Numbered from the stretch's first letter, positions 45,999-57,377 are shown. The stretch is 64,000 nucleotides of DNA from Euptelea pleiosperma (GCA_035048495.1 CM068553.1:7185259-7249258); one strand, 5' to 3'. Program-made: numbers and translations. The notes: a model not told the origin generated them from the sequence alone.

Positions 45999-46315
45999 TT
46001 TAGATGCAAAGGACTCTCGTAGCCCTACATAGATCATTTTTCGGGGCCCAATGTCTGCGTGGATGTTCAGCCCACCTATTGGTGGATAAACACACAAAAA
46101 ATGATCTTGATTGATGATATCTAACCATTGGATTTACTATCCAAAAATATACTTGAAATCAACGATTAGAATCAATTCTAATAGTACTAAAATTTATGGC
46201 TATATATATAGCCAATTAAGTTGATTTTTGGTTTGTATATCCAACAAGAGGCGGGTTAAACATCCATGTGGTTAGTGGGCCCAAGAAATATGGTCAGTGA
46301 TCTTAAATTCCCAAC
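45999..46315. mobile_element. Foldback element, family C
   Basis: AAGGACTCTCGTAGCCCTAC and TGGATGTTCAGCCCACC on the left; GGTTAAACATCCATGTGG and GGGCCCAAG on the right. Relatives lie at 55785-55990 and 59708-60045. Confidence 0.55.
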
Positions 46316-46898
46316 AAAATGGATTCGGTAAAAATTACAAAAAAAGTTAAAAAGAAGTGTTGTTGTCAGCCTTAGGAGAGCTTCTCCACGTTATCAGGTA
46401 ATGGTCCTCGAGATACACATTCATGGCTTTCCATTGGTGGTACCAAACACGGAGATTAAATGGGAACAAGTCTTGGATTGGAAGTAATTACCAGACTTAA
46501 AACTAATACGAGCTGTCAAGGGCATATTCAACACGCAAAAAGAAAGAAGTGGTGACGTGTTGGAAGTCTGGAACTAAAATAAAAGTTCAAATTCAACTAC
46601 AAATCAGTCAAAATAATTGAGCAGTGTTCCGATAGATGGTTGGTACTCGAGATCTACATTAAAATGATACATGGGGTGGACCCTATCTTTATAAAAACTG
46701 ACTAATCTTCACGGCCGTGAAGATTTATAGAGGCTGTTATAAAGGAAAAAACGGTAACGCCCCCAATCCGTTATACCGTTATAACGGTCCCCTTTAAACC
46801 TAGGTTCATACATCCTTTTCTTTGCTAAAATTTTAGCTAGATGGTGAAAATAGGAAAGTGATATGGGTAGGCGTATTAATTTATGAGTCTATATAAAA

Positions 46899-47021
46899 AC
46901 CGACCCTTACTATATCATTTCCATTAAAATTACTAAAAGAAACGAGTAAAACTGGAAAAAACCGACCCTGACTGTATCATTTCCATTAAAATTACTAAAA
47001 AAAGTGAGTAAAACTGGAAAA
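46899..47021. repeat. Two tandem 62-bp units upstream of the BAG gene
   Basis: ACCGACCCTKACTRTATCAT followed by TTCCATTAAAATTACTAAAA and GAGTAAAACTGGAAAA occurs twice head to tail with few differences, about 770 bp before the start codon. Confidence 0.85.
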
Positions 47022-47785
47022 AGTACAGTGTCGGCTACCGGTTTTCGGTCTTGGGGTCTGCTTGCGAGAGAGGGAAAGTTTGGTGATTTTTATTTTTAGA
47101 TAATTTGCAGATTTGGAGTGTAGAAGGGAAGCTTAAGTTTCCTCCTTGATTTCTCTTTTACCTTTAAACAGAAACTTTGGCGGCTTTCGCTGTTTTTATT
47201 TATTTATATATTCTTCTGGTCTTCAGTTCTGTTCGCTGGCCATTCATTTTTATTATTTGGTCTTCTTCTTCTTCTTCGGACTTGTTCCGGAAGAAGAAAA
47301 GAATAGGGGATTTGAAATAGTTCAATTTCTTTGATATTTTGTTCGATCTTTGGTTTCTTCGGTTTCACAGTGAGATAGATCGTCGGGGTGTCGGAGTTCG
47401 GAGATTTAGAGGACGTATTTTGGTTTCATTTGTTAAGAGATCTGAGGTTTTCCATTTGTCTGGTTCTTTTATAGACCAGTTTTTTTTATTCTGGTTTTCT
47501 GAGGTCTTGGAATAGTTTTAATTGATTGTTCGTTCTTTGCAATTCGAGTGGTGTAATGCTTGATTCGAAGGTTTTTATTGGTTGTTCTGGTTTCGTGGCT
47601 CAGAAATGGTTTTCTTTGATCCCATTAGAGATTGTTGCGGAACGGGTTCTGGAGAGATCTGAGGTTCTTTCTTCTTTCTTGGGTTTTCTCTAACCCAAGA
47701 ACAAAGAAAGAAACAAACAGCACAGGATTTCCATTATTTTGGGTCTCAGAGAGGGATCAAAGAAGAGGACGCAGTAGAAGCTGAG

Positions 47786-49078
47786 ATGATACGAATGAAG
47801 TCGAAGACCGGTGGTGGGGAGTCGCCGAAGAACGGAAGCTCGGCGGGTAGCGGAGGAGGTGGATCAGAAGTGATGGATTGGGAGCTTAGACCAGGGGGGA
47901 TGCTGGTGCAGAAGCGGGATCCGGATTCGGATCGAGTTTCTATCCCTGCTCCCACCATCAGAGTTAAGGTTAAACATGGGTCCTCTAATCACGAAATCTA
48001 TATCAGTTCTCAAGCCACTTTTGGTAATTAAAATTCATAATCTTTTCTACTTCTTGAGAAATAAAAATATGATTTTTGTTACAAAAAGAAGTATTTTAAT
48101 CGCTAATTTGATTTGCGGTTGCAGGGGAATTGAAGAAATTGTTGGCAGGACCGACGGGATTGCATCCTCAGGACCAGAAGTTGTTATTCAAAGACAAGGA
48201 GAGGGATTCGAATTCGTATCTTGACATTGCAGGAGTGAAAGAGCGATCCAAAATTGTCGTTGTTGAGGATAAAACTAGCCAGGAGAGACGGTACCTTGAG
48301 ATGCGCAAGAATGCGAAGATGGAGAAGGCGTCGAAATCGATCTCGGAAATCAGCTTGGAAATCGACAACCTAGCTGGCCAGGTATCTCCACAGTTTCTAT
48401 TAGAAGAATGGAAAAAAAAATGAATTTAATCTTATCTAATTAATCAACAATCTTTATTTGCAATTGGGTAGGTGTCAGCTCTTGAATCTGTAATCTCCAG
48501 AGGAGGGAAAGTTGCAGAGACCGATGTGTTAAATCTGATCGAGTTATTGATGACCCAACTGATTAAATTGGATGAAATTTTTGCCGACGGAGACGTGAAA
48601 TTACAGAGGAGAATGCAGGTAAAACTTTTAGTGTAGCTTACATCCCCTGTTGAATTTAGTTTTTTGTTTGTGTTTTTCGTATAATCTGATTACCATTAGA
48701 GCGCGACAAGTTTTCTCATTTTTCACAAATATCTTGAAGGTCAAGAGAGTACAGAAGTATGTAGAGACACTCGATCTGCTGAAGATCCGAAACGCCATGC
48801 CTAGCAGCAATGGGGGTCATACCCATCAGCAGCAGCATAGGCATTCAACAGGGCAAATGCTAACACCACAGCAGCAGCAACAACGGCAACAGCCGCCGAG
48901 GCATTCCATTGCAGGGGCAGGGGCAGGGGCTGTTGTGGTGACAACAAAATGGGAGACATTTGATCCGGCCCCGGCTTTGGTAGCATACCCCTCCACCTCC
49001 ACAACCACAACCACAACCACCACCACCACCACCAACACCACCCAAGCTAAGAAGCTGAATTGGGAGTTCTTTGAGTAA
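47786..49078 (+). CDS. BAG1: BAG family molecular chaperone regulator (BAG1-3 type, ubiquitin-like plus BAG domain)
   Basis: Hsp70/Hsc70 co-chaperone and nucleotide-exchange regulator of the cytosol. Exons 47786-48023, 48125-48381, 48472-48618 and 48740-49078, GT..AG introns, total 981 nt (326 aa). Residues 31-46 carry the plant motif DWELRPGGMLVQKRDP. The ubiquitin-like domain spans about 57-127 (TIRVKVKHGSSNHEIYISSQ, then GPTGLHPQDQKLLFKDKER). The BAG domain covers about 145-232 (ISLEIDNLAGQVSALESVIS; LTQLIKLDEIFADGD-like helix; VKRVQKYVETLDLLKIRNA). The tail is low complexity: His/Gln-rich, a Gly-Ala stretch and an eleven-Thr run encoded by an ACC/ACA microsatellite. It ends KKLNWEFFE, as in BAG1-3. 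A second Met at residue 4 is an alternative start. The exact paralogue (1, 2 or 3) cannot be fixed. Confidence 0.95.
48995..49046. repeat. ACC/ACAACC coding microsatellite in the BAG gene
   Basis: CCTCCACAACCACAACCACC-type repeats in frame with threonine codons. Length variation here would alter only the polyThr run. Confidence 0.85.
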
Positions 49079-52000
49079 GTCATTCATTCCAGAGTGTATA
49101 TCACATTCAAATCACTCAGAATCTGTTCTGTTTGTGGGTGTTGAGTGTTTGTGTTTTATGGTTTGTCTTCAGTTGATTTGGTCTCTTTTCTCCATTCTTT
49201 TCTGTATTTAGATTTTTAAACCACCCCCTTTGCTCCCTCCCCTCAGCTCTCATTCAATCCATCAGAAATAAATGGGGTTATGATGATAGTGGGTTTTGTT
49301 CCCTTTTTTTCTATTTCCCATTTGTGAAGGAGATAGGGATATAAGCATATATGTATAATGTAGATTTTGTTATTACATGAAGAATTAGGGTTTACATGAA
49401 GGAGAGGTGTAGTGGGGAATTCTGTGGATTTAGTTATCCCATTGGAACAGTTTGTTGCAGCAGCTGTTGGTTTCCTTCCTTTGTCTTTGGGGCCTTTAAT
49501 AGGCCAATCAATCCTGCTTTTGGTTTGTTTTTTTTAATATACAGTGGTAGTTAATGCAGAAATGAATAATGTTAAATATGAAGATCCCTTGCTTCATGAG
49601 GGGGCTCCAAGAAAAAGAAAAAAAAACTGAAAACCAGAAAGGAGGGTGATTTGGTAATCAATTTAACTAACCCACCAAAATGATATAAAGAGATGTCTTA
49701 CTTGACTGGTGTGGAGTGGAGAAAGAGATGACAACAATGGGAGTAGTTTCAAGTTTCAACATTCCAAAAGGGATGTGTTCTTGGATCTATTCACACACTT
49801 CTTTTTTTTTTTTCCAAATTTTGAAAAAGTGCCTCCCTTTTGGCTGGTTAGCAAGGACAAGGCTACAATAGTCTCCTAAAATATAAAAATAAGTTCCAAG
49901 TCCCCACATAGGAAAACGGAGTACAATGAGGCTTTATCTGCACCATGAGAGCCATCTGTGTTCAATATCCATTTGGAAGAGGTTGCTGGGTTCGAATTGC
50001 ACCATTAGATTTTAAGTTGTGCAGACTCTGATATAGGCAAATCCCAAACTTATTTTTCACTGGCTAACCCAAGCTTTGCTCATCCAAAAAAAATAAAAAT
50101 AAAAACACACTGGATGACAAATTGATTATAAATTACTCCTACAAAAAATCAGCACATAAAAATTTCTAACCCTAGCAAATGTGGTTTGCAAGTTAACGGT
50201 AAAAATAGACGGTTCATAATTCTTCAACTTGTAAACCAGGCTAAGAATATCGGAATGATTTGAATTTTTGGTGAGGATGGTCTTGAATTTTTGTGAGGAT
50301 GATCTCCTCACCATAGAGACCATCCTCAACAAAAATCATCCCATTCCAAAACTTCTAATTTATATATAGGCCTGCACCAATTTTTTGTAGTAATCTCTAC
50401 TTACAACTAGGGTTTGAGTTTCACTCAAGGCTCTGCTTGGTAAATTTTTTGTAGTAATCTCTACTTACAACTAGGGTTTGAGTTTCACTCAAGGCTCTGC
50501 TTGGTAGTGCTCATGTTTGTAGCATCTGTGCGTGCTTAGTGGCGCAGCATCGAGCAAATATTTGCATTGGGCCCAATGCCAAAAACTTGCCTAATGTTTG
50601 CAGTTAAAATGACTGCAAATGACACCAAACATTAGGAAAATGGCTCTCTTTCCCAGCCATTGTTACCGTTTGCCACCACAGTTCGCCGCCACCATCCAAG
50701 CAATATACAAAAAATTGCCTTTAAACTACAAACAGGCATAGTTTGTAGGGTCAACCCGCAATTACAAAGATTCAATCAATCAAAGGTTCAGATCAATGAG
50801 ATTATCCACCACTTGGTGAGTAGTAGATGAGAGAAACAGGGGGTATCAATGACAGAACACAATAGTTTATCTCTAATGCGAGGGACATTTGCTTATTTTA
50901 ATAATAATAATTATTATTTTTTGGATATTTCTACTGTTGCTTATCCTTGAAAACCACGATCAAAAGGTAATCATTTTAACAAAAACAACAGGCGTCGGGG
51001 AATTGCAAGGATCAAAGCTCCGATGCTGATGTTAAGAGAAGGCTCCCAAACAGGTTCCTATACATTGATCATGACAATGTTGGGACGAAATTGATTGAGA
51101 CATTGCAACGGATCATAAATGCAACCTTTTATTAGGAGATGATCAATTAATGTGGAAGCACAAAGACAATAACACAAGAATCAGTACTAAACAGGATCTA
51201 GGACACTTGATATGATTAAAGCTGCAGATACCCATTTGGTGGGACCAAACTCACAGCAACACCAAGTATATATTCTTCAAGAATTTGACTTCTTTTCAGA
51301 TCTATGAACACTTAAGGTTAACATGGGCTAGTAAATCTTTGCCGGATATAAACATTTGTGTGTAGAAGTCACAATATAGGAACAATGAGACAGAAAGGTG
51401 AAGCCCACCATGAAACAACCCATGTGTACATGTAGATGGCAATGATAGCAAGAGTGCATAATGGTGGTGGCTTGATTAGGCACGTCACATATATCTGGCA
51501 TGCGCTGTTAAAAACGGGTCTCGGTTGACCAATGGTGTTGCTGATATAGACGTCGGAACGAAACGGCAAGGCAGACAACATGTCATCAAATTGAAACATT
51601 AACATGACAAAATGAAAAACACTATGACATATCTAATTGCTCTGGTACTTGAAGCATAACGCAAAATACCTATCGGCTACAAGCTAGGCCAGTCAAGTAG
51701 CTAGTTTACAGTTTGTAGTTGCATGGAGTGGCTATTAGCTTATATTACTGATAACAGCAGGGTAAAGAAGCAAGAGGAGCCCACTCTAGTCCTGTTCTGA
51801 AGAACAAAATCTGAATAAAGTGGAGCCCAAAATGTTACCAAAGACAGGTCAGAGTAATTAGGCTTGGACCGACCTTGGCTGGCACCATTTTTTGGGTTCC
51901 CAAACAGGCCCGTAAGGCACTTCTATAGAAAGCTAGTGTTTGGTCAGAAGAACACATGATATTCTCTAATATTACAATGCACCCCTTTTGATCAGATTTA

Positions 52001-52304
52001 TATTTTTGCCAAAAATTCCCCTACGATATCTCTTTTTTATACCCAAGTGGTGCCAATATAACTCAGTAGGTTCAAAAGATACACCTTGACTAACTTTAGA
52101 GCAAATCTCCGAATGGTCACGCATTGAGTTACATTCAAGATTCATCTGAGCTTAAAATCAATATAAAAAATAGTAACTAGCAGAAGTTAGGGAGCAGATT
52201 TTATTTCGAAGGATCAGGGAATGGCTTGGAATGAAAGCTTTCCACAGGCTTCAGCAATCAGAAGTTCAACTAGCTATATATGGAGCATAAGTTGTCTTCT
52301 GCAA
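49079..52304. other. Long gene-poor interval
   Basis: It starts with the BAG 3' untranslated region. A family D remnant lies at about 50135-50350 (AACTTGTAAACCAGGCTAAG, GTGAGGATGATCTCCTCACC). A 64-bp tandem duplication (GTAGTAATCTCTACTTACAA unit) spans 50381-50508. Otherwise I see nothing recognisable on either strand. Confidence 0.55.
50381..50508. repeat. Two tandem 64-bp units
   Basis: GTAGTAATCTCTACTTACAA then CTAGGGTTTGAGTTTCACTC then AAGGCTCTGCTTGGTA occurs twice in immediate succession, almost identical, so the duplication is recent. Confidence 0.9.
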
Positions 52305-53504
52305 CTAACCTCTTGAAAAAAGCACTGGCTCGATCCAAATTGGGGGCGGCTTGATCCTCTGGGAGTGAATTGGATAATGTGGTTCAAAGCTCCCATTTTC
52401 TAAGTTGAAGACTCCCATGTCATGAGGCCAAAGCTCTGGACAATTATATGCTTCATCGTAATCATCCGTAAAGTAAATGCAATTTGGTTTGCATCCTGGG
52501 AAGTCCAAAGCCGAGAGAGACATGGAAGTATTGCCACCTATGAATATTACACGATCCAATAGGCTTTTCACCCTGATCCACTTGGACCCGATTGGATCCA
52601 GTTTGAATACTTGGAATCCAACAGTTGACCAAGTTAGGTCGTGACCATCCCATTCCATACCGGCTTCTTCCGACCACCTCACTTCCCTTCTAACCTGCAA
52701 CAATTCCCCCCATGATTCCACAAGGTACCACTTTCTCCTATATATTTCATATGTTAGAGGCTCTAAAATTTTTGTCACCGTTGGATAAGGAGGACCCACA
52801 TCAAAAGCCGTAACTACTCCTCCGTGGTCGATAGCGTAAACTTGGCCTTGATAAAATATCGCATCTTCAAAGTTTGACCAATCAAAATCAAAAGAAGTCC
52901 AAACTTTGTCACCAGGCTTGGAGATGGCTAATCTGTTACATGCACCGTAGATTATAATAACTGCGCAGTTGGGGGTTGATGTCGGGTTGGCGGACAGGAC
53001 GGCCTTAATCAATTCCTGAACTTGGTCGATTGGATCACGTACGTGAAGTTTTGAAAAAGCGGATAGTGGAGGGAGCTGAATCTCGTTATTGATTGTGAGG
53101 AAGGGATTGAATAGATGAACTGCAAGATTCTGGTCCACAGTAACAAGCCATCCATGGCTGGAACCAGGGTAGGACTTGTCATGGGGCACCGCTAACTGGA
53201 AGTCCAAAATCCTTCTCTCGATGAGGCAGTAGAGACTGCATGTCTGCTTGTTGTCTTTAGTAGGAATCATTAGTAGTGGAAGATGACGTTCAGTATAAGG
53301 GGACCGCCGGGATATGCAAGGGGACCGCCGGGAAATGCAAGCAGACCGCAAGTTAACGCAAGCGGACCGCCAGGAAACGCAAACACCACCAAACTGGACG
53401 TAATCGGTGGAGACAATGCCGAACCGGCTGTAATCGGTGGTGCAATTCAATTTATGGGCAATCAGCGATAGAAGTTCGGGTGGAAGCTCTGACCAGTTGG
53501 ACAT
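52305..53504 (-). CDS. F-box/DUF295 protein with a heptad-expanded F-box
   Basis: Single-exon gene of 399 aa, the substrate-recruiting part of an SCF ubiquitin ligase by family. Residues 1-20 (MSNWSELPPELLSLIAHKLN) are the typical F-box start of the plant SKIP23-like/DUF295 group. The C-terminal part matches DUF295: FKLDPIGSKWIRVKSLLDRV, IFIGGNTSMSLSA and PNCIYFTDDYDEAY (about 300-350), then DMGVFNLENGSFEP. Between the F-box helices there is an unusual expansion: a 10-residue repeat (24-33 and 34-43) and four 7-residue repeats (45-72: WRSACVN, LRSACIS, RRSPCIS, RRSPYTE). An AAACCCTAA telo-box-like word lies about 65 bp upstream of the ATG (53566-53575). A second copy lies 9.84 kb to the right. 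Target unknown. Confidence 0.92.
   Translation of the reverse strand: MSNWSELPPELLSLIAHKLNCTTDYSRFGIVSTDYVQFGGVCVSWRSACVNLRSACISRRSPCISRRSPYTERHLPLLMIPTKDNKQTCSLYCLIERRILDFQLAVPHDKSYPGSSHGWLVTVDQNLAVHLFNPFLTINNEIQLPPLSAFSKLHVRDPIDQVQELIKAVLSANPTSTPNCAVIIIYGACNRLAISKPGDKVWTSFDFDWSNFEDAIFYQGQVYAIDHGGVVTAFDVGPPYPTVTKILEPLTYEIYRRKWYLVESWGELLQVRREVRWSEEAGMEWDGHDLTWSTVGFQVFKLDPIGSKWIRVKSLLDRVIFIGGNTSMSLSALDFPGCKPNCIYFTDDYDEAYNCPELWPHDMGVFNLENGSFEPHYPIHSQRIKPPPIWIEPVLFSRG
53289..53372. repeat. Four 21-bp tandem units in the F-box coding region
   Basis: Plus-strand units such as GGGACCGCCGGGAAATGCAA repeat four times. In the minus frame they encode four seven-residue units. The duplicated gene carries the same array at 63128-63211. 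Confidence 0.9.
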
Positions 53505-54326
53505 ATCTTCTGAATAAATTAAACAAGAAGAAATAGAAGAGAAGAGAATGATAAGTAAGTAGTCTGTTTAGGGTTTTGTTAAAAGAGTCTATGTATATCG
53601 TGTACATCACTGAGTTTAGATTAATCTTAATTTGTTACAAGAACGAGTCTCCACTTCGAGTAAAACTTGCCCAAAATATGGGCCACGTGGCACCGTTTTA
53701 GAGGATTCTAAATTTCTAACCGTTTGGATGTTTGACCAATCCCTAAGTGAACTTACAAACCAAAAAATCGGCCCGATTAGTGATTTCAAACTTTTCCATC
53801 TTGTAGCCCACCCCCCCAAATAATTGTCAATAATGCTCAGATTCCCACGGTAAGCAAACCCAAGAAAATGACTCCAATCAACGCTTAGAAATCACTAATC
53901 GGGTTGATTTTTGGTTTGTAGGTCCACCAAGGGATTGCCTAAACATCCATACAGTCGGTGCCCTCTTAAAATGTGTCACGCAGCTTATATTGTGGGCGGT
54001 CAATGACCGTCGCAGGTCACCCTTACACCAAAATAATAAAAGATCGTAAGAGGAGCTGGTTGTGGAGAATTTTTTTTTTGATCAGGTCGTCCGGACTGCA
54101 CCAAAAATCAGATTAATTGGGTGCAACCTACGCATAACTGCAATCTACGCATAACTCGACCCTCCGTCCATTCAGCCTGATTCCAATGAGAGAGAGAGAG
54201 ATTACCTGGATTCACTGCCGACTTGATTCGAGAATTGGAGTTTCGGTTTGAAAGAGAGTACGAGAGATAAGGTTTAAGGGACGGAACAGCGACGGGGAGA
54301 TCTAGGTTTATTTTCTTGGGTTGTGA
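53505..54326. repeat. F-box gene upstream region with a family A element, duplicated at 63344-63860
   Basis: The family A element at about 53655-54010 (GAGTAAAACTTGCCC, GGGCCACGTGGCACCG, CCATACAGTCGGTGCC) begins some 150 bp upstream of the F-box start. The sibling region lacks about 105 bp and 200 bp of this stretch. A GAGAGAGAG-rich leader-like zone lies at 54185-54275. Confidence 0.75.
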
Positions 54327-54697
54327 TGTAACAAGGTATGGATACCACACGCTTTTTGGCGTGCCGAAGCACGATTTTTGTTACTCACTGATGCCATCTG
54401 GGCCCAATGACAACATGGATGTTTAGCCCACCCCTTAGTAGATACTCATACTAAAAATCAGGTTTTTTAAATGATTTTTAGCCGTTGCTGTTAGTACTAA
54501 AAAACGATAGTTGAATCCAACGTCTATAATCATGTCTTAAAATGTACTTAAATCTAATGGTTAGAGATTACCAATCAGGAAAATTTTTGGTGTACATATT
54601 CACCAAGGCCAAGGGTAGGCAAAACATCCATGCCGTGGCGCAGATGGCATCAGTGAGTAACAAAAATCCCAAAAAGCGTGAGGTATGTCTTGTTACA
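54327..54697. mobile_element. Foldback element, family B
   Basis: TGTAACAAGGTATGGATACC and CGCTTTTTGGCGTGCC on the left; AAAAAGCGTGAGGTATG then CTTGTTACA on the right; GTTACTCACTGATGCC pairs with GGCATCAGTGAGTAAC. A third copy starts at about 61355 and a fourth at about 63885, running off the window. Confidence 0.8.
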
Positions 54698-54788
54698 TCT
54701 TTTTCCTATATTCTTCTTTTTTATTAAAACTAATTCATTCAAATAAAAAAGGATTATTATTTTAGTGACGTGTAGTGCTTAGTTTTCC

Positions 54789-55204
54789 CAGTTAAACTTT
54801 GATGACAGCGCTGTTACTGAGGCCAATGACAACGCGCAATATGAACCACGTGGCACACTCTTAGAGGACTCCGACCGTATTGATGTTTGGCCAATCCCTA
54901 AGTGGACCTACAAACCAAAAATCAGCGTGATTAATGATTTCCAGGCGTTGGATTGGAATTATCTTCATGGGTTGATTTAACCGTGGGAATTTGATCGTTA
55001 TTGACCTTTTTTGAGGTACAAAGATCCAAAGGCTTGAAATCACTAATCAAGCTGAATTTTGGTTTGTAGGTCCACCTAGGGATTGGAAACTAGGGATTGG
55101 AAAAAAATCCATACGGTCACAGTCCTCTAATATTATGCAACGTGGCTCATATTGCGCGCTGTCATTGGCCTTGGTAACAGCGCTCTGCAACCAGAGTTTT
55201 ACTC
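54789..55204. mobile_element. Family A element with exact 9-bp target duplication
   Basis: Starts CAGTTAAACTTTGATGAC and ends AACCAGAGTTTTACTC. Arms share AACAGCGC, GGCCAATGACA and AATATGARCCACGTGG with their complements. TAGTTTTCC flanks both sides (54780-54788 and 55205-55213). No coding capacity. Confidence 0.88.
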
Positions 55205-55319
55205 TAGTTTTCCTACGCGGATTTGCTTTTAAAACCATCATAAAGGTTTGGCTCGGCCTTGGCTGGGTTGCCTGAGGCCTTAGCCCGAGTCCAACCTGAA
55301 ATTTGGCCGGACTAGAAAT

Positions 55320-55685
55320 CCTTGCCCAAACCTTGGGCCTGTCCTTATTTGTAAGGGCCTTATATATTTGCAGCGGAGAAGAAAGGGAGGAAGAGTCGCA
55401 GCAGAAAAGATTGCCTCTGAAATCTCACCTCACGCAATGGCGTGACCTGGTGACCATGCATAGGGAGGTTGGTTTATATACAACTTTTATCTGTCAAATC
55501 TTGTGGGCCCCACCTCATAGATGGGTGACCCTTGCTTAATTTGTGCGAAGCCCCCACCTCCACGTGCATAAATGTGTCACCTTTTAGTGCGAACTGCGAA
55601 CCCCATTTGGTCACGGTCTGCAAGAGGCAACATCTCCAAGGATACGAGTGTAGTTGATCCTTGCATTGCACCGATATGCAGTGTT
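55320..55685. repeat. Left member of an inverted duplication (partner 58345-58500)
   Basis: GGGCCTGTCCTTATTTGTAA, TTTTAGTGCGAACTGCGAAC, CCCATTTGGTCACGGTCTGC and CAAGGATACGAGTGTAGTTG occur in reverse complement, same order, at 58345-58500. The left copy has about 190 bp extra in the middle. The small zinc-finger gene lies between the two. Confidence 0.75.
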
Positions 55686-55784
55686 CGTGTACGGGCCCAC
55701 ACACGAGTTGGTGGAAGTGAACCATAACACGTGTCAGACGAGCATCCCCATCAGTACACACGACGACGGGACGACAGAGGAAAA

Positions 55785-56894
55785 ACTTTAGATACAGAGG
55801 GCTCTCGTGGCCCTACATAGCTCGTTTTTTGGTCCCACAAACAACATGGATGTTTAGCCCACCTCTCGTAGGATATAAATACCAAAAATCAATCTGGTTG
55901 GTTTTCTCTAATCATAGATTCAACCATTATTTTTGGCATATTAATTTGCCTTGGCCGTGCCCTGCCTTCCACGTGTCTCCAGATTGGAGTGTGTTGGTTA
56001 GATGCATCAACCAAATTAAAGGGACATAGAGAAGAACGCCGCGGAAAGGCTACAACACTAATGGTGGAGAATATAGGTCCTCTAGGATTAGGCCAAGATT
56101 AGCGACAGGCCAGCTCAATGTGAGCCCGTGTCTTGGTAAAACTTGGACCAAAACAATTTTGGGCTAAGCGCCTACGGCTCAATTTTAATTATACAGTTCA
56201 TATTGCTTGGGTCGTCAAACCAACTTGAACTAATATCAGCCTGATTGGTTGATCATAGCCGTAGATCATTTGCATTCTATGTATTAGAGTTAGATCAAAA
56301 ATAATAATGAGAACATTGTTAAAATTATCCAATCAAATTGACGTTTTGGTCATGGAGAACTCACACAGGCTCTATGATTGGAAATCAATTTGATAGGCAT
56401 GCATGTAACTTGTACAACATTAAACACCCATATCATCATTATGGGGATGTTGGGTTACTGCTACAAGTATGACGGTGGATATATAGAAGTTCTGAGTCTT
56501 ACAAACAAAATTGCTCACGAAACTCGGGTGGACGACTTCTGGGTTGAAAGTTAATTCCCACACGTGGACCCTTCGGGACGAAAATTCCTAGCCTAGCCTC
56601 CCGTCTACTCAGAGCACCACTTTGCTCCAGGCATCTTCTTTTGTAGGACACGTGCCGAAGAAAACACCTAAACCCATATTATTACAAAGTAATCTAGGTT
56701 GAGTTTAAATAGAGTGGTTTTAGGAGTGCGTGCCCTGCAAAGGGGAACCCAGGAGCCAAGTGTGCAAGCTCCAAGTACCCCAGAGCAATGACGGACTCCT
56801 GGTACCTCAGCTGCCACATGTGAAACTCCAATTATGCAGTCTTCTTTTCTGCCCCGTCGGTGCAAAACACCCTTTTCCTTTATAACATTATGAT
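55785..56894. other. Family C remnant, otherwise no gene
   Basis: GAGGGCTCTCGTGGCCCTAC and ATGGATGTTTAGCCCACC at 55795-55865 mark a family C left end; the right end is not found. The remainder to 56886 has no recognisable exon. Confidence 0.45.
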
Positions 56895-57208
56895 GGTATT
56901 TTAGTAACACCCCCCTGAAATTTGAAAGTATTTTGTAATACCCCTTACACTTTCAAACTTTAGGATTACCACCCTTGACCTAGTTTAACAGTAGTTTGAC
57001 TTGAGTTAAAACAGACTTGAAACACATGTGGTTAGCATTGTAATTAATTGCAATATTATGGTCCTTTCATAGGTGCATTAACAGGCGCATGATGCATGTC
57101 ACATGATGGTTAAACTAGGTCAAGGGGGTAATCCTAAAGTTTGAAAGTATATACAAGGGGGTATTACAAATTACTTTCACATTTCAGGGGGTGTTACTAA
57201 AATACCCT
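56895..57208. mobile_element. Inverted-repeat element with 8-bp target duplication (hAT-like)
   Basis: GGTATTTTAGTAACACCCCC on the left and GGGGGTGTTACTAAAATACC on the right, arms of about 100 bp including TTTCAAACTTTAGGATTACC and its complement. ATTATGAT flanks both sides (56887-56894 and 57209-57216). The right end carries two extra bases (CT). Confidence 0.85.
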
Positions 57209-57377
57209 ATTATGATTGTACAATATAAGGAGGTGGTTTCCGTGGAGGAGATTAGGATTTGTGAAATGCAAAGGAAAGTTATTACATTGATCAACTAAAT
57301 AAAAACTTTAAAAATTATTTCTTATCACTTTATAACAGGTGCTATGTCATACATGCAACGTTTAAAATATTTAAGAT

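Noticed and set aside
48801..49087. Cys/Gly/Val-rich minus-strand frames opposite the BAG last exon
   Set aside because: Shadows of the CAG/ACC repeats that encode the Gln- and Thr-rich tail.
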